A stretch of DNA of 64,000 nucleotides. It comes from Pseudodesulfovibrio sp. (GTDB taxonomy: Bacteria; Desulfobacterota; Desulfovibrionia; Desulfovibrionales; Desulfovibrionaceae). This document shows positions 18,287-28,526 of this stretch, piece by piece (the first letter of the stretch is position 1; each line of letters opens with the position of its first letter). The notes beneath the pieces were generated by a model. It made no database searches and was not told the DNA's origin. It was given only the letters and a program-made list of their open reading frames with translations. The position numbers were made by a program, and so were the translations under genes. Location of the stretch: contig NZ_JAQUWN010000005.1 in assembly GCF_028692895.1 (NCBI RefSeq), positions 1 to 64,000 of the forward strand, given 5' to 3'.

Positions 18287-19283
18287 AGGGGATTCCTTTT
18301 TGCAGTCCCTGGTTCACGATGTCGCGGGCCAGGGCCGAACATTCGGCCATGGTCCCCCTGTCCAGCAGGTGGAGGCACCCTGCCAGATTGAGGGCCACCA
18401 TGTCCATCATGGCCGCCGGGCCCTTGCCCGCCAGCACGGCGCGCAGTTTCTCCACCGCGTCCTCCTTGCCGGCGACGCGCACGTCCTCGGGCGCGTGCCT
18501 GGCGAAGCCCAGGGCCGCCGGGTCCACCACCGTCTTGTCCATGCGGCCGTCGCTGATGAAGTAGCCCCGGTTCATGCCCCAGGTGGTCAATTCGTCGAAC
18601 CCGCCCGCGCCCGCGAAGATCAGGGCGCGCTTGACGCCGGTGAGCAGCAGGGTTTCGCCCATCAGGAAGAGCCGCTCCGGGTCGCCCACGCCGATGAGCT
18701 GGTGCGACGGTCGCACCGGGTTGAGCAGCGGGCCCATGAAGTTGAACAGGGTGCGGATGCCGAGCTGTCTGCGCACCGGCATGATGAACTTGAAGGCCGG
18801 GTGGTAGGCCGGGGCGAAGAGGAAGGCGAAGTGGTATTTCTCCAGGCCCGCGCGGGCTTCCTCGGCCGTCTGCTCCAGCGGGACGCCGAGCCCTTCCAGG
18901 GCGTCGGCCGAGCCGCAGGAGGAGGACAGGGCGCGGTTGCCGTGCTTGGCCACCATGACGCCCATGTCCGCCAGGAACAGGGACGTGGCCGTGGAGCAGT
19001 TGAAGGAGTGCTGGCCGTCGCCGCCCGTGCCCACGGTGTCGAAGATCGGGGTTTCGGGCGTGGCCTTGATGCCGGGGATGGTCCGGGCGTGGGACAGGCA
19101 GGCGCGCACGCCCGCGGCCAGGTCCGTGGAGTCCTCGCCCTTGCCGCGCAAGCCCATGAGGAAGGCCCCGGCCTGGGCCTCGGTCAGCTTGCCGGTCATC
19201 AGTTCTTCGAACATGAAGTCCGCCTGGTCGTCGGTCAGGGGGCGTTTCTGGGCCAGAATCTCGAGAATGTCGGCTATGGTCAT
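18276..19283 (-). CDS. trpD: Anthranilate phosphoribosyltransferase
   Basis: Transfers phosphoribose from PRPP to anthranilate. 335 residues. PRPP and metal motifs are present: DTVGTGGDG, NCSTATSLF and KHGNRALSS, with a later NPVRPSHQLIGV segment. Overlaps trpG by 4 nt (ATGA) and trpC by 11 nt. It is separate from trpG, unlike the E. coli fusion. Confidence 0.95.
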   Translation of the reverse strand: MTIADILEILAQKRPLTDDQADFMFEELMTGKLTEAQAGAFLMGLRGKGEDSTDLAAGVRACLSHARTIPGIKATPETPIFDTVGTGGDGQHSFNCSTATSLFLADMGVMVAKHGNRALSSSCGSADALEGLGVPLEQTAEEARAGLEKYHFAFLFAPAYHPAFKFIMPVRRQLGIRTLFNFMGPLLNPVRPSHQLIGVGDPERLFLMGETLLLTGVKRALIFAGAGGFDELTTWGMNRGYFISDGRMDKTVVDPAALGFARHAPEDVRVAGKEDAVEKLRAVLAGKGPAAMMDMVALNLAGCLHLLDRGTMAECSALARDIVNQGLQKGIPYAQ

Positions 19284-19841
19284 GATGAGTATCCTTTCAC
19301 GTTGAAGAAGTTCGCAAGCAGCTTGGGGCCGTCCGGGGTCAGGATGGACTCCGGGTGGAACTGGACGCCGAACCAGGGGCGGTCCTTGTATTGAAGCCCC
19401 ATGACCTCGTCCTGGTCCGTGCGGGCCGTGACCTCGATGACGTCGGCTGCCTGCTCGGCCGGGACGATGAGCGAGTGGTAGCGGCAGACCTCGAAGGGCG
19501 AGGGGAGCCCGGCGAAGACGCCCTTGCCCTGGTGAAACACCGGGGAGGTCTTGCCGTGCATGATCCTGTCCGCCCGTCTCACCGGCGCGCCCGCGAAGTG
19601 GCCCAGGGCCTGGTGGCCCAGGCAGACGCCGAGGACGGGGATTTCCTTCGGCAGCCGGGCCAGGAACTCCAGGCAGTAGCCGGCGTTCTGCGGGTTGGAG
19701 GGGCCGGGGGAGAGGCAGACGCGGGCCAGCTTGCCGCTTGTCGCCAGTTCGAGCACCTCTTCGCGGTCGTTGCGGATGACCACGGGGTCCGCCCCGAGCT
19801 GCTGGAAGGCCTGCACCAGATTGAAGGTGAAGGAGTCGAAG

Positions 19842-19861
<20 letters not shown>
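19280..19861 (-). CDS. trpG: Anthranilate synthase glutaminase subunit
   Basis: Class I glutamine amidotransferase that supplies ammonia to TrpE. 193 residues. The catalytic triad is visible: Cys80 in GVCLGHQ, and His169 and Glu171 in FHPES. Overlaps trpE by 20 nt and trpD by 4 nt, so all three are translationally coupled. A second role in folate synthesis (PabA) is possible in this family but cannot be judged here. Confidence 0.95.
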
Positions 19862-21299
<1,438 letters not shown>

Positions 21300-21319
21300 A
21301 CGGATGATCCTTGGGTTGT

Positions 21320-21342
21320 GGCCTCCCCGCCTGCGGGGGGCC
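21320..21342 (-). other. Hairpin in the trpE leader
   Basis: Stem GGCCTCCCCGC / GCGGGGGGCC with a 2-nt loop, 20 nt before the trpE start. No T-run follows, so it is not a classical terminator; it could still affect trpE translation. Confidence 0.4.
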
Positions 21343-21445
21343 TTGTTTACCTATTAATGATAGGGCCGGGGGATGACCTCCCACCCTTTCTGCTTTTTCC
21401 GGTTCTCGGATTTCCTTCACGTGAATGGCATCTTTTTCACTCCTT

Positions 21446-21479
21446 ACAAAAATGAAACCGCACCCTGGTCGGGGTGCGG
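21446..21479 (-). terminator. Terminator between tyrA and trpE
   Basis: Minus-strand stem CCGCACCC / GGGTGCGG with a 6-nt loop, then TTTCATTTTT, 44 nt past the tyrA stop. It separates the aro/phe/tyr transcript from the trp transcript, or allows partial read-through. Confidence 0.75.
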
Positions 21480-21523
21480 CTCCGGTTGCAAACGTCGCGC
21501 AGTCCGGCTTTCGCCGCACCCCA

Positions 21524-22312
21524 TCAATATGATTCGTTGCGCCACCACCACTGGGCCCGGTCGGCCAGCAGGTCGAGATCGCCGCCGGCGGCCAGGCTGA
21601 GGTAGGAGAGGAACTTGCGGTTGGTTTCCTGCAAAAACGGGTTCGCCTCGGCGATGACCTCGAACAGTTCGCTGTCCGTGGTCAGCATCTTGCGGGCGGA
21701 GTCGAGCCGCCGCCTGAAGGACGGGGTGACGAAATTCTCGATGTGCTCCACGTCGCGCGCGGCGGCCAGGAAGGCCACGGTGGAGGTGAAGTTGAGCCCC
21801 TGGATGATGGCCATGGCCCGGTCGTGCTCCTCGGCCGTGGTCTCGAAGCAGGTGTAGCCGCACGCCTCGAAGAGCGCGGCCACGCGGGCGGCCGCGCCCC
21901 GGTCGGACGGACGGCCCGCGGCCACGGCGACCCTGGGCGTGAACCCCTCGGGGATCACCGGGCCGAAGAGCGGGTGGGCGCCCACCACCGGGCCCGGGTG
22001 GCGGGCAAGCATGGCCTTCATGGGCAGGACCTTGACCGAGCCCACGTCGCAGAGCGCGGTCCGGTCCGAGAGGAGGGGGGCCATCTTGTCCAGCACCTGC
22101 TCCATGGCCGTGACCGGCACGCAGAGCAGCAGCAGGTCGCAGCCGTCCAGGGCCTCGGCCGCGTCCCGGTCCGAGCTGGCGCGGTCGAGCGGCGACACCG
22201 CGCAGCCGAGCGCGGAGAAGTCCTTCAGGAAGAGGCCTCCCATCTGTCCGCCCGCGCCCACGATGGCGATGTTGTGCAGGCCCGATTCGGCCGCGCGTGT
22301 TTCCATGTTCAT
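21524..22312 (-). CDS. tyrA: Prephenate dehydrogenase family protein
   Basis: NAD(P)-dependent oxidative decarboxylation of prephenate to 4-hydroxyphenylpyruvate on the way to tyrosine. 262 residues. The N-terminal Rossmann motif is IVGAGGQMGG. Conserved positions CDVGSVK, GAHPLFGP and EEHDRAMA (catalytic His region) follow. The start at 22312 (MNMETR) is 13 nt after the aroA stop; further upstream in-frame starts lie inside aroA. No ACT or chorismate mutase domain is fused. Confidence 0.88.
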   Translation of the reverse strand: MNMETRAAESGLHNIAIVGAGGQMGGLFLKDFSALGCAVSPLDRASSDRDAAEALDGCDLLLLCVPVTAMEQVLDKMAPLLSDRTALCDVGSVKVLPMKAMLARHPGPVVGAHPLFGPVIPEGFTPRVAVAAGRPSDRGAAARVAALFEACGYTCFETTAEEHDRAMAIIQGLNFTSTVAFLAAARDVEHIENFVTPSFRRRLDSARKMLTTDSELFEVIAEANPFLQETNRKFLSYLSLAAGGDLDLLADRAQWWWRNESY

Positions 22313-22325
22313 CGGTTCGTCCGTT

Positions 22326-23672
22326 CTAGGCCTTGTCCGTGATCTTCTTCCATTCGTCCCAGAAGCCGGGGAATGATTTGCCGACACAGGCCGTGTTGTC
22401 AAGGTTGACGTCGATGTCCGCCAGTTCGAAAAGCGACAGGGACATGGCCATGCGGTGGTCGTTGTAGGCCCGGAAATCCACGGCCCTGCCGCGGTGCAGC
22501 CCGCCGGGCCGGATGGTCAGCGAGTCCGCGCCGATCTCGGTGGACGCCCCGGCGCGCGCCACCTCGGCGGCGCAGGCGGCCAGGCGGTCCGTCTCCTTGA
22601 TGCGCAGGTGGGCCACGTTCTCGATGACCGTGGGCGTGGCCGCGAAGGCGGCGGCCGCCGCCACCGTGGGCACCAGGTCCGGGCAGCGGCCCATGTCCAC
22701 GCGCACGCCCCGCAACGGACCGGGCGAGACCAGGATGCCGTCGAAGGTGACGTTGATGGACGCGCCCATCTGGGCGAGGATGTCCAGGATGGCCCGGTCG
22801 CCCTGGAGCGAGTCGGCGGCCAGCCCCTTGACCAGGACCGGGCGGTCGCCCACGGCCCCGGCCGCCAGGAAATAGCTGGCGTTGGACCAGTCTCCCTCGA
22901 CCCGGTAGTCGGCCGGGCAGTAGCCCGTGGGCCGGACCACGAAGCGGGTCCGGCCGGGGTGGGCGGTCTTGAGCGAGCGCCAGGGCGCGGCGGCCCACTT
23001 GCCGTCGCGTTTGATCCGGACCTCGAACCCGGCCTTGAAATCCTCCATGATGCGCAGGGTCAGGGCCACGTAGGGCCAGGACACGGCCTTCTCGCCCGTG
23101 ACGGAAATGGTCACCTCGTGGTCCGAGAGCGGCGCGCCCAGGAGCAGGCCCGAGAGGTACTGGCTGCTCTCCTCCAGGGTGATCTCCGCCTTCTTGCCCG
23201 CGTAGCCTGCGGCGGTCATGACGAAGGGCAGGAATCCCTTCTCGCCCTCGAAGGCGAACTTGGTCCCCAGTTTGGCCAGGGCGCCGGTCAGCTCGGCCAT
23301 GGGCCGCTCGTGCATACGGTCCGCCCCGCGGACGCGGAAGGTCCCGCGCCCGGCGGCGGCCACGGCGGTCATCAACCGGCAGGTGGTGCCGGACTCGTGC
23401 ATGAACAACTCGCGCGGGGGATCGTCCGGATGCTTGCCGTCCGCGTTGCCGCCCCTGGGGCCATCGGCCATGCCGGTGACCCTCAGCGCGCCGTCCGACT
23501 CCTCGATGACCGCGCCGCAGGCCGCGAGGCAGGCGCGGGTCCGGGCGATGTCGTCGGAGTCGAGCGCGCCCGAGACCACGGACGTGCCGCCCGCCAGCGC
23601 CGCCGCGATGAGGGTGCGGTGGGACAGGGACTTGCTGGCCGGGGCCGTTATGACGACGGGCTGCCTGCTCAT
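22326..23672 (-). CDS. aroA: 3-phosphoshikimate 1-carboxyvinyltransferase (EPSP synthase)
   Basis: Sixth shikimate step: adds enolpyruvyl from PEP to shikimate 3-phosphate. 448 residues. The start at 23672 has AGGAGGAG upstream and a 4-nt ATGA overlap with pheA. Substrate motifs: PASKSLSHR near the N-terminus (usual form DKSISHR), HESGTTCRLM where most enzymes have LGNSGTTMRL, and RIKETDRLAA near the C-terminus. The departures suggest a divergent EPSP synthase lineage. Confidence 0.93.
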   Translation of the reverse strand: MSRQPVVITAPASKSLSHRTLIAAALAGGTSVVSGALDSDDIARTRACLAACGAVIEESDGALRVTGMADGPRGGNADGKHPDDPPRELFMHESGTTCRLMTAVAAAGRGTFRVRGADRMHERPMAELTGALAKLGTKFAFEGEKGFLPFVMTAAGYAGKKAEITLEESSQYLSGLLLGAPLSDHEVTISVTGEKAVSWPYVALTLRIMEDFKAGFEVRIKRDGKWAAAPWRSLKTAHPGRTRFVVRPTGYCPADYRVEGDWSNASYFLAAGAVGDRPVLVKGLAADSLQGDRAILDILAQMGASINVTFDGILVSPGPLRGVRVDMGRCPDLVPTVAAAAAFAATPTVIENVAHLRIKETDRLAACAAEVARAGASTEIGADSLTIRPGGLHRGRAVDFRAYNDHRMAMSLSLFELADIDVNLDNTACVGKSFPGFWDEWKKITDKA

Positions 23673-24772
23673 GGCCGCTCCTCCTGGGTGGGGTAGGTGC
23701 CGAGCACGCGCAGGGTGTGGCACTGGTCGCGGATGTCTTCGAGCACGTCCTCGTACTTGTCGCCGCCCAGGTCGCACTCCAGGTCGGCGAAGAAGACGTA
23801 TTTCCATTTCTCGCCCCGGAAGGGACGGGATTCGAGCTTGGTCAGGTTGATGGACTGGTGGGCCAGGGTGGTCAGGACCCGGGCCAGGGATCCCGGCCGG
23901 TCGGGCAGGGTGAAGAGGATGGTGGTCTTGTCCCGCCGGTCCTCGCGCGAGGGGGAGGCCCCGATGATGAAGAAGCGCGTCCAGTTGTCCGGCAGGTCCT
24001 CGATGGACTGGGCCAGGACGTTCATGGAGTGCATGTCCGCCAGCCTGACGTGGCCGATGACGGCGGCGGCCTTTTTGCCCGCCACGATGTCCGCGGCCTC
24101 GGCCGTGGATTCGGCCGCGATGGTCGGCACGTCGGGCAGGTGGGTGCGCAGCCACTGGCGGCATTGGCCGAGCGGCTGCGGGTGGGAGTAGATGACCTCC
24201 ACGTCCTCGATCCGCTCCGCGTTGGAGATGAGGCAGTGGCTGATGCGCGAGAAGACCTCGGCCTGGATGTGGACCGTGTATTTCATGAAGAGGTCCACCA
24301 CCTGGCCCACGGTGCCCTCGATGGAGTTTTCGAGCGGGATGACGCCCAGCTCCGCCCCTTCCTCGGCCACGGCGCGGAAGATTTCCTCGAAGTTGGACTT
24401 GGGGGTCAGCTCGGCCGCGCCGCCCATGTGCTCGATGGCCGCAAAGTAGGAGAAGGTGCCCTCGGGCCCGAGGTAGACCACGCGCTCCGGCCGCTGGAGG
24501 TGGCGCGAGGAGGACATGATCTCCCGGTAGATGGTGCGCAGGTGCTTGTCCGGCAGCGGGCCGGGACTCGACGCCGCGATCTTGTTCAGGACCTCCTGTT
24601 CTCGGAAGGGCATGAAGATGGGCTCGTGGTGGGCCGCCTTGTATCGGCCCACGCCCAGGCTCACCTCGGCGCGCTGGTTCAGCAGGCCGACGATCCGCTT
24701 GTCCAGGTCGTCGATGCGGTCGCGCAGCTCCCCGAGATCGGGGGTTTCGGTCTGTCCATTTTTGTCAGCCAT
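23669..24772 (-). CDS. pheA: Bifunctional chorismate mutase / prephenate dehydratase
   Basis: Two steps toward phenylalanine in one protein of 367 residues. Residues about 12-95 form the AroQ-type chorismate mutase (LRDRIDDLDKRIVGLLNQRAE). Residues about 97-275 form the dehydratase (YLGPEGTFSYFAA, IPLENSIEGTVG, NWTRFFII with the catalytic Thr). Residues about 285-360 form an ACT domain with LESRPFRG, the phenylalanine-binding site, so feedback inhibition is expected. Confidence 0.95.
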   Translation of the reverse strand: MADKNGQTETPDLGELRDRIDDLDKRIVGLLNQRAEVSLGVGRYKAAHHEPIFMPFREQEVLNKIAASSPGPLPDKHLRTIYREIMSSSRHLQRPERVVYLGPEGTFSYFAAIEHMGGAAELTPKSNFEEIFRAVAEEGAELGVIPLENSIEGTVGQVVDLFMKYTVHIQAEVFSRISHCLISNAERIEDVEVIYSHPQPLGQCRQWLRTHLPDVPTIAAESTAEAADIVAGKKAAAVIGHVRLADMHSMNVLAQSIEDLPDNWTRFFIIGASPSREDRRDKTTILFTLPDRPGSLARVLTTLAHQSINLTKLESRPFRGEKWKYVFFADLECDLGGDKYEDVLEDIRDQCHTLRVLGTYPTQEERP

Positions 24773-24794
24773 GGTCGCTCCGATGCGGGGGGCC

Positions 24795-25778
24795 TCAGCC
24801 CTCCTTGATTTCCTCTTTGATGCGCATGCCGAAGTGGCGGCCCGCCTCGTCGGTCCTGACCAGGATCTTGTCGCCCTCCTTGAGGGTGACCACGGACACG
24901 GGCGCGCCCTTGTCCGAGACCACGCGGATGGTCTCCGCGTTCTGGAGGAAGACCTGGCCGGTCTTGACGCCGTCCGGGGTCCTGACCTCGGCGGTGATGA
25001 GCAGCATGGGCCGGACCTCGACCTTGACGCGGCCCACGGTGGCCAGGGAGGTGGCCCCGTCCGCGCCCACGATGAGCACGTCCGTGCCCGAGCGCAGCTC
25101 TTCGAGGTAGGTGGTCTTGTCGCCCGGCATCTGGGTATAGGCGTGGACCGCGCCCGCGTTGATGCGGAAGGGGCGGGCGGCCACGTAGGGGTTGGACTCG
25201 GTCTCGGCGTGGACCAGGAAGGTGAAGGCGGACGAGTTGCCCACCAGCATGCCCTGGCCGCGCTTCAGCATGGAAATGGTGTCCACGCAGACGCGGTGGC
25301 CCAGGCCGGTGGATTCGATGGCGGTGACGGTGGCGGCTTGAAGGTCCATGGTTCCCTGCGAGAGTTTGAGTTCGGCGACGATGCGCTTGAGGTCGGCCGC
25401 GCCCTCGGGCAGGACGACCACGGTGTCGCAGCCGCGCTCCAGGATGCCGGCGGCCAGCACGGCCCGGTCCAGGCTTTCGCATTCCAGGGCCAGGGAGTCC
25501 ACCTGGGCCAGAATGTTCTCCACCGGGATGATCTCCCATCCCTTCCTGAGGACAACGCTCTTGCCATCCTTGACAGCCTTGACCGCGACCTCCTCGTCGG
25601 CCTTCTCCTTCAGCTCGACCACGGTCATGTCCTCGGGGGTGATGACCGTGACCCGGCCCAGGGCGCGCACGTCGTCGGCCTTGGCGGCCTCGACCATCAC
25701 GGCGTCCACGCCGGATTCCAGGGCCAGGGTGACCAGCTTCTTGTCGAAGGGGACGGATTTGAAGATGACTCTTTTCAT
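24795..25778 (-). CDS. 3-dehydroquinate synthase II (archaeal type)
   Basis: 327-residue protein of the DHQ synthase II family, first described in methanogens. It oxidatively deaminates and cyclises 2-amino-3,7-dideoxy-heptulosonate to 3-dehydroquinate and replaces AroB. Family-typical segments: ATVTAIESTGLGHRVCVDT, QGMLVGNSS, NAGAVHAYT and LIVGADG. It directly follows its partner synthase (17-nt gap), which supports the function. It is unrelated in sequence to classical AroB. Confidence 0.92.
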   Translation of the reverse strand: MKRVIFKSVPFDKKLVTLALESGVDAVMVEAAKADDVRALGRVTVITPEDMTVVELKEKADEEVAVKAVKDGKSVVLRKGWEIIPVENILAQVDSLALECESLDRAVLAAGILERGCDTVVVLPEGAADLKRIVAELKLSQGTMDLQAATVTAIESTGLGHRVCVDTISMLKRGQGMLVGNSSAFTFLVHAETESNPYVAARPFRINAGAVHAYTQMPGDKTTYLEELRSGTDVLIVGADGATSLATVGRVKVEVRPMLLITAEVRTPDGVKTGQVFLQNAETIRVVSDKGAPVSVVTLKEGDKILVRTDEAGRHFGMRIKEEIKEG

Positions 25779-25795
25779 GGGACGGTTCCGTATGG

Positions 25796-26593
25796 TTATC
25801 CGTTGAGGTGGTCGAGGGCGGCCTGCACGCTTTCGTCCTGGTGCACGATCATGTTCAGGGCCTCCACCAGGCGGGTGGGGTTCTCGTGCTGGAAGACGTT
25901 GCGGCCCACGGACAGGCCTGCGCCGCCCGCTTCCAGGGAATCATGCACCATCTGAAGGAACGCCTCGGTGCTGTCAAGTTTCGGTCCGCCCGCGATGACC
26001 ACGGGTACGCAACAGGCGTCGCACACCTTGCCGAAGGTGTCCACATCGCCGGTGTAGGGGACCTTGACCACGTCCGCGCCCAGCTCGGTGCCCACGCGGG
26101 CGCAGTGGGCCACGACCTTGGGATCGTATTCGTCGGTGATCTTGGGGCCCCTGGCGTAGATCATGGCGAGCAGCGGCATCCCCCAGTTGGCGGCCGCGGA
26201 GGAGACCGCGCCGAAGTCGGCGAGCATGGCGGCCTCGGTCTCGTCGCCGAGGTTGCAATGGATGGACACGGCGTCCGCGCCCAGGCGGATGGCGTCCTCC
26301 ACCGAGGCGACCAGGGCCTTGGCGTTGGGGAAGGGCGAGAGCGAGGTGGAGGCCGAGAGGTGGACGATGAGCCCTATGTCCTTTCCCTGGGCGCGGTGGC
26401 CGCAGCGGACCAGGCCCTTGTGCTCGATGACGGCGTTGGCCCCGCCGTCCACCACCTTGCCCACGGCCTCGCGCATGTCAACGAGCCCGTCGATGGGGCC
26501 CACGGTGACGCCGTGGTCCATGGGCACCACGATGGTGCGTCCGGTGTTGCGGTTGATGATCCGTTCCAGTCTGATCGCTTTGCCGATGTGCAT
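25796..26593 (-). CDS. 2-amino-3,7-dideoxy-D-threo-hept-6-ulosonate synthase (aldolase-type)
   Basis: First step of the archaeal-type route to 3-dehydroquinate, a class I aldolase of the FbaB/DeoC-like superfamily, 265 residues. The start at 26593 ([12 protein letters not shown]) has GGGAG 8 nt upstream; upstream in-frame starts lie in the leader. Catalytic features: Asp26 in VPMDHGVT and the Schiff-base Lys177 in [10 protein letters not shown], with GGPK as a phosphate-binding element. First gene of the aro transcript. A fructose-bisphosphate aldolase role is excluded mainly by its pairing with DHQ synthase II. Confidence 0.9.
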   Translation of the reverse strand: MHIGKAIRLERIINRNTGRTIVVPMDHGVTVGPIDGLVDMREAVGKVVDGGANAVIEHKGLVRCGHRAQGKDIGLIVHLSASTSLSPFPNAKALVASVEDAIRLGADAVSIHCNLGDETEAAMLADFGAVSSAAANWGMPLLAMIYARGPKITDEYDPKVVAHCARVGTELGADVVKVPYTGDVDTFGKVCDACCVPVVIAGGPKLDSTEAFLQMVHDSLEAGGAGLSVGRNVFQHENPTRLVEALNMIVHQDESVQAALDHLNG

Positions 26594-26654
26594 GGTCCTT
26601 GCTCCCTTGTTTCCTTCCGGGCTGCCTGCGACATGGCCGGGGCTCCTTAACGAC

Positions 26655-26684
26655 AAGGGCCGCCGGCTTTCGCCCGCGGCCCTT
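26655..26684 (-). other. Strong hairpin in the leader of the aro operon
   Basis: Nine-base stem AAGGGCCGC / GCGGCCCTT with an inner GGC/GCC pair, 62 nt upstream of the first gene. On the minus strand it is followed by GTCGTTAAGGAG, not a T-run. Placed in a leader of over 200 nt, it may be regulatory. Confidence 0.45.
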
Positions 26685-26824
26685 GAAGAGGTTCCTTTTC
26701 GTGTTCGTCCCGCCAACGGGATTACAGTGCACCTCTCTCCGGACCGCGTGCGCGGCAATACCAATAACCAAAATAAAAGTTGGTAAAGTATGCGGAGCGG
26801 GGGGTGGTGTCGATCATGAAATAT

Positions 26825-26853
26825 TCTCTACACGCGCAGCTTCATCCTGTCAA
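26825..26853 (-). promoter_or_regulatory. Sigma-70-type promoter for the aro operon
   Basis: On the minus strand: perfect TTGACA (-35), 17-bp spacer, TAGAGA (-10). It lies about 230 nt upstream of the first aro gene. The -35 match is exact and the surroundings are AT-rich. Confidence 0.65.
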
Positions 26854-27063
26854 CCGGAAATTCCAGCGGGAATTCAAGGGGATGTCATATAACATCAATT
26901 TATTATGCGACCGATGGTCATTTTCCATGCTGAATGAATATTGACAATTTTGATGTAAAATTGTTGCTTCAAAAATGTAATAAATAACAAATTTGCAAAA
27001 AATCGCCTAGTCAACTTGGCTTAAAAGTGGCTATTTTGCGCTATTAGTCACAAAAATCGACTT
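26854..27063. other. AT-rich divergent control region between aro and amtB
   Basis: About 210 nt, far richer in A and T than the rest of the window, with no gene. It holds TATAACATCAATTTATTATG and several A/T runs. Such a region would suit binding of an NtrC-type activator or IHF upstream of the sigma-54 promoter; no specific site could be defined by eye. Confidence 0.5.
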
Positions 27064-27079
27064 TGGCACAGCTCTTGAT
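27064..27079 (+). promoter_or_regulatory. Sigma-54 (-24/-12) promoter of amtB-glnB
   Basis: TGGCAC, five bases, TTGAT: a good match to the TGGCAC-N5-TTGC[AT] consensus, with A in place of the C at -12. It lies 50 nt before amtB. Nitrogen control by RpoN with an NtrC-like activator is the usual mode for amtB-glnK operons. Confidence 0.75.
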
Positions 27080-27128
27080 AGAGGGTGGGCAGGTTTGAAC
27101 GCATCCCACTTCAAGGAGGAGTACCGTA

Positions 27129-28478
27129 ATGTTTTTGAGAAAGTCCCCGACCCCCCTGTCCAGGAAGGTTATGGTGATGATGGTGGCCATGGCGGCCATC
27201 CTCGCCCCGACCCTCGCCTTTGCCGATGAGGTGGAGTACCTCACCCAGACCAATGCCAACATCCTTTGGACGCTCGTGGCCGCCATCCTGGTCATGGTCA
27301 TGCAGGCCGGCTTCGGCTGCGTCGAGTGCGGCTTCACCCGCGCCAAGTCCGCCGGCAACATCATGATGAAAAACTTCCTCGACTTCGCCGCCGGTTCCAT
27401 CTGTTTCTTCCTGGTCGGCTTCGGCCTCATGTTCGGCATCGACTCCGGCGGGTTCTTCGGCACCTCCGGTTTCGCCCTGGGCACGCACCCCGACGGCTGG
27501 TCCTACACCTTCTGGTTCTTCCAGTCCGTGTTCGCCGCCACCGCCGCCACCATCGTTTCCGGCGGCATGGCCGAGCGCACCAAGTTCTCCAGCTACATCA
27601 TCGTCTCCATCGTCATCAGCGCCTTCATCTACCCCATCTCCGGCCACTGGGCCTGGGGTTCCCTGTGGCTCGGCGATGACGGCGCCGGTTGGCTCGAAGG
27701 CCTCGGCTTCTGCGACTTCGCCGGTTCTTCCGTCGTCCACTCCGTGGGCGGCTGGATCGCCCTGGCCGGAGCCATCGTGCTTGGCCCGCGCATCGGCAAG
27801 TACACCGAGGACGGCAAGGCCAAGGCCATTCCCGGCCACAACATCCCGCTGGCCGCCCTCGGCGTCTTCATCCTCTGGTTCGGCTGGTTCGGATTCAACC
27901 CCGGCTCCACCACCACCGCTGACGACACCATAGGCCTGATCGCCATGAACACCTCCCTGGCCGCCTGCGCGGGCACCCTGGGCTCCATGTTCATCGCCTG
28001 GTTCCGCTTCGGCAAGCCGGACATCTCCATGACCTTCAACGGCTGCCTGGCCGGCCTGGTCGGCATCACCGCACCCTGCGCCACCGTCACTCCCGGCTCC
28101 TCCATCATCATCGGCCTGGTCGCCGGCGTGCTGGTGGTCCTGGCCATCGAGTTCATCGACAAGGTCCTGAAGGTCGACGATCCCGTCGGCGCGTCTTCGG
28201 TCCACGGCGTCTGCGGCGCCTGGGGCACCATCTCCTGCGGCCTGTTCAACACCGACGGAGGCCTGTTCTTCGGCGGCGGCTTCGGCCAGCTCGGCGTGCA
28301 GCTCCTCGGCGCGGGCGTGTTCTTCGTCTGGGCGTTTGGCGCCGGCTACATCCTGATGAGCGTGGTCAAGGGCGTCTTCGGCCTGCGCGTCACCAAGGAA
28401 GAGGAACTCAAGGGTCTGGACATCGCCGAGCACGGCTCCGAGGCCTACAACGGCTTCCAGCTCTTCAGCAACGAGTAG
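27129..28478 (+). CDS. amtB: Ammonium transporter AmtB
   Basis: Membrane ammonium channel/transporter, 449 residues. The ribosome site AAGGAGGAG is strong. Residues 1-32 look like a cleavable signal peptide (APTLAFA), giving an N-out topology with eleven helices. Pore histidines lie in SGHWAWGS and SVHGVCGAWGT, and the Amt signature DFAGSSVVHSVGG is present. It is followed 48 nt later by a PII gene, the standard amtB-glnK pair in which PII plugs the pore when nitrogen is ample. Confidence 0.96.
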   Translation: MFLRKSPTPLSRKVMVMMVAMAAILAPTLAFADEVEYLTQTNANILWTLVAAILVMVMQAGFGCVECGFTRAKSAGNIMMKNFLDFAAGSICFFLVGFGLMFGIDSGGFFGTSGFALGTHPDGWSYTFWFFQSVFAATAATIVSGGMAERTKFSSYIIVSIVISAFIYPISGHWAWGSLWLGDDGAGWLEGLGFCDFAGSSVVHSVGGWIALAGAIVLGPRIGKYTEDGKAKAIPGHNIPLAALGVFILWFGWFGFNPGSTTTADDTIGLIAMNTSLAACAGTLGSMFIAWFRFGKPDISMTFNGCLAGLVGITAPCATVTPGSSIIIGLVAGVLVVLAIEFIDKVLKVDDPVGASSVHGVCGAWGTISCGLFNTDGGLFFGGGFGQLGVQLLGAGVFFVWAFGAGYILMSVVKGVFGLRVTKEEELKGLDIAEHGSEAYNGFQLFSNE

Positions 28479-28526
28479 CCCGGCACCACCCATACGATCT
28501 GCAGCCATATCAAGGAGAATAGTACA

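Noticed and set aside
21300..21445. A possible Trp leader peptide and attenuator before trpE
   Set aside because: The only short frame with a ribosome site encodes MPFT and has no Trp codon. The hairpin at 21320-21342 has no T-run. No classical attenuator is supported.
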